A stretch of 10,084 nt of DNA from Prevotella sp. UBA4341 (GTDB lineage: Bacteria > Bacteroidota > Bacteroidia > Bacteroidales > Bacteroidaceae). Below, piece by piece: positions 6,919 to 10,084 of this stretch. Location: assembly GCA_002393705.1 (NCBI GenBank), contig DGTH01000129.1, positions 1 to 10,084 of the forward strand. The letters run 5' to 3'. Numbering within the stretch: position 1 is the stretch's first letter; every line of letters starts with the position of its first letter. The notes beneath the pieces are model-generated. The model was not told where the DNA came from and did no database searches. It saw only the letters and a list, made by a program, of their open reading frames with translations. Made by a program: the position numbers and the translations under genes.

Positions 6919-6938
6919 ATAATACCCGTATCTTTGCA
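6919..6938 (+). promoter_or_regulatory. Promoter core of susC
   Basis: TATCTTTG (6929-6936) fits TAnnTTTG, in a core (ATAATACCCGTATCTTTGCA) that aligns without gaps to the GH5 promoter core. At the expected -33 place (6906-6908) there is AAG-type purine sequence and no TTG, so the promoter probably depends on the activator bound at operator 2. Transcription would start near 6943, with a leader of about 55 bases. Confidence 0.6.
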
Positions 6939-6978
6939 GCGTGAAAATCAATATCACTACAAAAATAATTTCAAAACT

Positions 6979-7002
6979 ATGAATCAAAATCAAAAAAAAT
7001 GA
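6979..7002 (+). other. Possible seven-codon leader ORF overlapping the susC start
   Basis: ATG at 6979 opens a tiny frame, MNQNQKK, whose TGA (7000-7002) overlaps the susC ATG (6999-7001). Ribosomes ending there could restart at susC. The context before this ATG (TTTCAAAACT) is A-rich, like Bacteroidetes starts. It may be chance; no conservation can be tested here. Confidence 0.25.
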
Positions 7003-10000
7003 AGAACTTAAAGCAATTAATCAGACGGACTATTCCCACGATTTTGATGCTGATGGTTTTCTGTGCGTCGCTACAGGCCCAGACCGGCATCACCGTCAAG
7101 GGTGTTGTCACGGATGCGACAGGTGAACCGCTCATCGGTGCCACGGTTGCTGTGAAGGGCAATCCTTCACTGGTTACAGTAACTGACCTCGACGGTAACT
7201 TCACGTTGACGAAAGTGCCTTCGGAGTCTTCTACGCTTGTTTTCACCTATGTGGGCATGAGTCCCAGAGAGGTGAGGGTAGGCAACCAGCGCAATTTCAA
7301 CATTGAGCTGACAGAAGACGCCATGCTCGAGGAAGTAGTCATCGTGGGCTACGGTCAGCAGAAGAAAGCATCGGTAGTAGGTGCCATTACCCAGACTACC
7401 GGTGAAGTGCTGCAGCGCGCAGCAGGTATCAACGACATCGGCTCTGCCCTGACGGGTAACCTGCCTGGTGTCATCACGACGGCTTCGTCAGGTATCCCTG
7501 GTGAGGAAGAGCCGCAGATCGTCATTCGTGGTGCTTCGTCGTGGAACAACTCCGCACCGCTTGTACTCGTTGATGGTATTGAGCGCCCCATGTCGAGCGT
7601 TGACATCCAGTCGGTAGCATCTATCTCAGTACTGAAGGACGCATCGGCCACCGCCGTTTACGGTGTGAAGGGTGCTAACGGTGTTATCCTTATTACTACT
7701 AAGCGTGGTCAGGAAGGACGCGCTCAGATTGGTGTTTCGGCCAATGCCATCATGAAGATTCCTTCAAAGCTTCCCGATAAACTGGACAGCTACGACGCTC
7801 TGCGCGCCCGCAACGTGGCCATTGAGCACGAGCTGAACCTGAACCCCGAGAGCTTTGCCTACATGAAGCCCATGAGCTTCATTCAGAACTATCGCAACCA
7901 GACCACGCTGGAGCAGCGCGAGCGCTACCCGAACGTTGACTGGCAGGACGTGATGTTCAAAGACCTCGTAATGTCTTACAATGCCAACCTGAACGTTAGC
8001 GGTGGTACTAAGTTTGTAAAGTACTTCGCCAGCGTCGATTTCGTTTCTGAAGGTGACTTGTTCAAGACCTTCCCCACTGGTCGTCACTATGACCGTAGCA
8101 TTTCGTTCAACCGCATTAACGTACGTTCGAACCTTGACTTCAACATTACCAAGAGCACCGTGTTCAAAGTGAACATTGCCGGTTCTAACGGTAAGCAGAA
8201 GTCACCGTGGGAGCGTGGTTACGAGTGGGACAACGGTTCGTCACTGGGTTGGCAGATGTCGCAGATGTGGGCCGGTGTCTATAACATTTCGCCCGATGCC
8301 TTCTTGCCGCAGTACAGCGATGGCTCGTGGGGTTTCCTGCCCGGTTCTACCAATGTAAGTAACTCTGCACAGGTATCTTCTCTGGGTGGTGTGCAGGAGA
8401 TTACCACCACGCGTATCAATACCGACTTCGTGCTGGAGCAGAATCTGGACTTCATTACTAAGGGTCTGAACTTCCGTGGTATGATTTCCTGGGATAACGT
8501 CTTCCGTGAGGACCGCCGTGGTATTGCCGACCTCTATAACGACCCGCAGCTCAAGTGGATTGACCCCGAGACAGGCATTGCACAGTATAAGCAGCCTTAC
8601 GAGGGCTACGACCGCTTCGACTACACCATGGGTGAGAAGTGGACCACACGGGGTGGCGGTGTTAATAACTGGGCTACCCAGCGTAACCTGAACTACCAGT
8701 TGCAGCTTAACTGGGGACGTCAGTTTGGCGACCACAACGTTACCGCCATGGGACTCTTCGGACGTCAGGAGTACGCTACCGGTTCTATCATTCCTTCTTA
8801 TCGTGAGGACTGGGTGTTCCGTACCACTTACAACTACCTGAACCGCTATTTCGTAGAGTATAACGGTGCTTACAACGGCAGTGAGAAGTTCTCGAGCGAC
8901 AACCGTTTCGCCTTCTTCCACTCTGGTGCCATCGGCTGGATGGTCAGCGAGGAGCCCTTCATGCGCTACCTGCGCGAACACCATATTCTTGACATGTTGA
9001 AGCTCCGTGCCTCTTATGGTGAAATCGGTGACGATAACGTCGGCGGGCGCTTCCTCTACATGACCCAGTGGGCATACGGCGGACGCACCGTGCTCGACGT
9101 GACTTCAGGTAATGGATTCAAAGCGGATGACCTTTCTACCCCGGGTTCACCCTACGTCTTCTATCGTGAATCTACGGTAGGTAACCCCAACGTACAGTGG
9201 GAGAAGGTAAAGAAGTTCAACTTCGGTATTGACTACAGCTTTCTTGGCGGTATGTTTGCCGGTGCAGTGGAAATCTTCCGCGACAAGCGTGTCGATATCC
9301 TCGTCAACGGAAACCTGCGTGCCGTGCCCTCTTACTTCGGACAGGCCGCTCCTACTGCTAACCTCGGTGAGGTGACCACTCACGGTTACGAGCTGGAGCT
9401 GCGCTTCAACAAGGTATTTGCCAACCAGATGCGCGTATGGGCTAATCTGGCCATGACGCACGCCGTCAACAAGATTGACGTTCAGGACGATGCTCCGCTG
9501 CTGCCCAGCTATCGTAAGGCTGCCGGCTACTCCATCGGCCAGACCCATTCCTTCCTTGACAAGGGCATGATGCAGACCTACGACGACATCTTCGGTTCAC
9601 CGAAGCATGACGCCAATGACAATCAGAAGTTGCCGGGCGACTACTACATTGTTGACTTCAACGGTGACGGTATCATTGACAATGTGAACGATAACGTGCC
9701 TTACGGCTATACCGGAACTCCTCAGAATACTTACAACGCAACAATAGGATTTGAATACAAGGGCTTCAGCTGCTTCGCTCAGTTCTACGGCGTTACCAAC
9801 GTAACCCGCGACGTGACGATGATCAGCCTCTCTGACCCCATGTTGGCCAACGTCTATGACCAGGGCACTTGGTGGAGCAACGACCACCTGAGCGCCGACG
9901 TGCTGACACCGCGTTTCAACTCTAAACCCTCTTATTATTATGGTACACAGTATCTGTGCGACGGTAGCTACATCCGACTGAAGAACGTCGAGATAGCCTA

Positions 10001-10084
10001 CACCTTCACGCAGCCCTGGATTAAGAAGTTGGGTGTGAACGACCTGAAGGTCTTCGTCAGCGGTAACAACCTCTGGCTCTGGAC
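6999..10084 (+). CDS. SusC-like TonB-dependent outer-membrane receptor, N-terminal 1028 residues
   Basis: The gene starts at ATG 6999 and is still open at the window end, so the C-terminus is missing. A signal peptide (MKNLKQLIRRTIPTILMLMVFCASLQAQ) precedes a carboxypeptidase-D regulatory-like domain (about 32-105, with VKGVVTDATGEPLIGATV). A TonB-box-like segment EEVVIVGYG follows (111-119), then the plug domain (about 125-225, with IVIRGASS, PLVLVDGI and GANGVILITTKRG) and a 22-strand-type beta barrel. A DFNGDGIID calcium-loop-like motif (886-894) is common in late SusC barrels. SusC proteins import oligosaccharides using TonB-derived energy, capped by a SusD lipoprotein that should lie just beyond the window. 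The start is set by the signal peptide and by the absence of any longer in-frame start. No frameshift is visible; usual length (about 1000-1100 residues) suggests little is missing. Confidence 0.96.
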   Translation, partial: MKNLKQLIRRTIPTILMLMVFCASLQAQTGITVKGVVTDATGEPLIGATVAVKGNPSLVTVTDLDGNFTLTKVPSESSTLVFTYVGMSPREVRVGNQRNFNIELTEDAMLEEVVIVGYGQQKKASVVGAITQTTGEVLQRAAGINDIGSALTGNLPGVITTASSGIPGEEEPQIVIRGASSWNNSAPLVLVDGIERPMSSVDIQSVASISVLKDASATAVYGVKGANGVILITTKRGQEGRAQIGVSANAIMKIPSKLPDKLDSYDALRARNVAIEHELNLNPESFAYMKPMSFIQNYRNQTTLEQRERYPNVDWQDVMFKDLVMSYNANLNVSGGTKFVKYFASVDFVSEGDLFKTFPTGRHYDRSISFNRINVRSNLDFNITKSTVFKVNIAGSNGKQKSPWERGYEWDNGSSLGWQMSQMWAGVYNISPDAFLPQYSDGSWGFLPGSTNVSNSAQVSSLGGVQEITTTRINTDFVLEQNLDFITKGLNFRGMISWDNVFREDRRGIADLYNDPQLKWIDPETGIAQYKQPYEGYDRFDYTMGEKWTTRGGGVNNWATQRNLNYQLQLNWGRQFGDHNVTAMGLFGRQEYATGSIIPSYREDWVFRTTYNYLNRYFVEYNGAYNGSEKFSSDNRFAFFHSGAIGWMVSEEPFMRYLREHHILDMLKLRASYGEIGDDNVGGRFLYMTQWAYGGRTVLDVTSGNGFKADDLSTPGSPYVFYRESTVGNPNVQWEKVKKFNFGIDYSFLGGMFAGAVEIFRDKRVDILVNGNLRAVPSYFGQAAPTANLGEVTTHGYELELRFNKVFANQMRVWANLAMTHAVNKIDVQDDAPLLPSYRKAAGYSIGQTHSFLDKGMMQTYDDIFGSPKHDANDNQKLPGDYYIVDFNGDGIIDNVNDNVPYGYTGTPQNTYNATIGFEYKGFSCFAQFYGVTNVTRDVTMISLSDPMLANVYDQGTWWSNDHLSADVLTPRFNSKPSYYYGTQYLCDGSYIRLKNVEIAYTFTQPWIKKLGVNDLKVFVSGNNLWLW

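Noticed and set aside
8241..8984. 247-codon open frame antisense to susC
   Set aside because: It lies wholly inside an unbroken SusC reading frame and its product has no recognisable motif; long antisense frames are common in codon-biased genes.
9652..9681. EF-hand/dockerin-like DFNGDGIID motif as a separate dockerin domain
   Set aside because: A single calcium-loop-like motif of this kind is common inside SusC barrels, and there is no second copy to form a dockerin.

Overview
The window looks like a Bacteroidales chromosome, probably a Prevotella-like member. The evidence is a SusC-type TonB-dependent receptor, a hybrid two-component system (HTCS) sensor, promoters of the TAnnTTTG / TTG type, and A-rich translation starts without clear Shine-Dalgarno sequences. 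Genus and species cannot be fixed from the sequence alone. Coding DNA is moderately GC-rich; the two regulatory gaps are strongly AT-rich.

Left part (1-1201): the 3' end of a family 9 glycosyltransferase (surface-glycan synthesis) overlaps a small rubredoxin gene by an ATGA junction. A SpoU/TrmH-family RNA 2'-O-methyltransferase converges on them with an 8 bp gap. A perfect 12 bp inverted repeat lies in the 3' end of the methyltransferase gene.

Middle and right part (1209-10084): the start of a polysaccharide utilization locus (PUL). A 1354-residue HTCS (two seven-bladed propellers, Y_Y_Y domain, membrane helix, histidine kinase, receiver, AraC DNA-binding domain) is read leftward, with the methyltransferase gene 7 bp behind it. 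Divergent from it are a surface-lipoprotein GH5 glycoside hydrolase and then a SusC-like outer-membrane receptor that runs off the window. The expected model is that GH5 cuts a beta-linked glycan at the cell surface, the SusC channel (with a SusD beyond the window) imports oligosaccharides, and the HTCS senses them in the periplasm and activates the locus. The polysaccharide cannot be named from this window.

The most interesting signal is regulatory. A 19 bp identical sequence containing ATGTTACA, repeated after exactly 21 bp, lies before both GH5 and susC. In both places the second half-site ends 30 bp before a TAnnTTTG box, so the two promoters align without gaps from operator to promoter core. 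This looks like the binding site of the adjacent HTCS. The GH5 leader also holds a G/C hairpin, and a seven-codon leader ORF overlaps the susC start.

No stretch longer than 300 bases lacks a gene. The two gaps (5274-5511 and 6865-6998) are filled by the promoter, operator and leader elements listed. No tRNA, rRNA, CRISPR or mobile element was seen.
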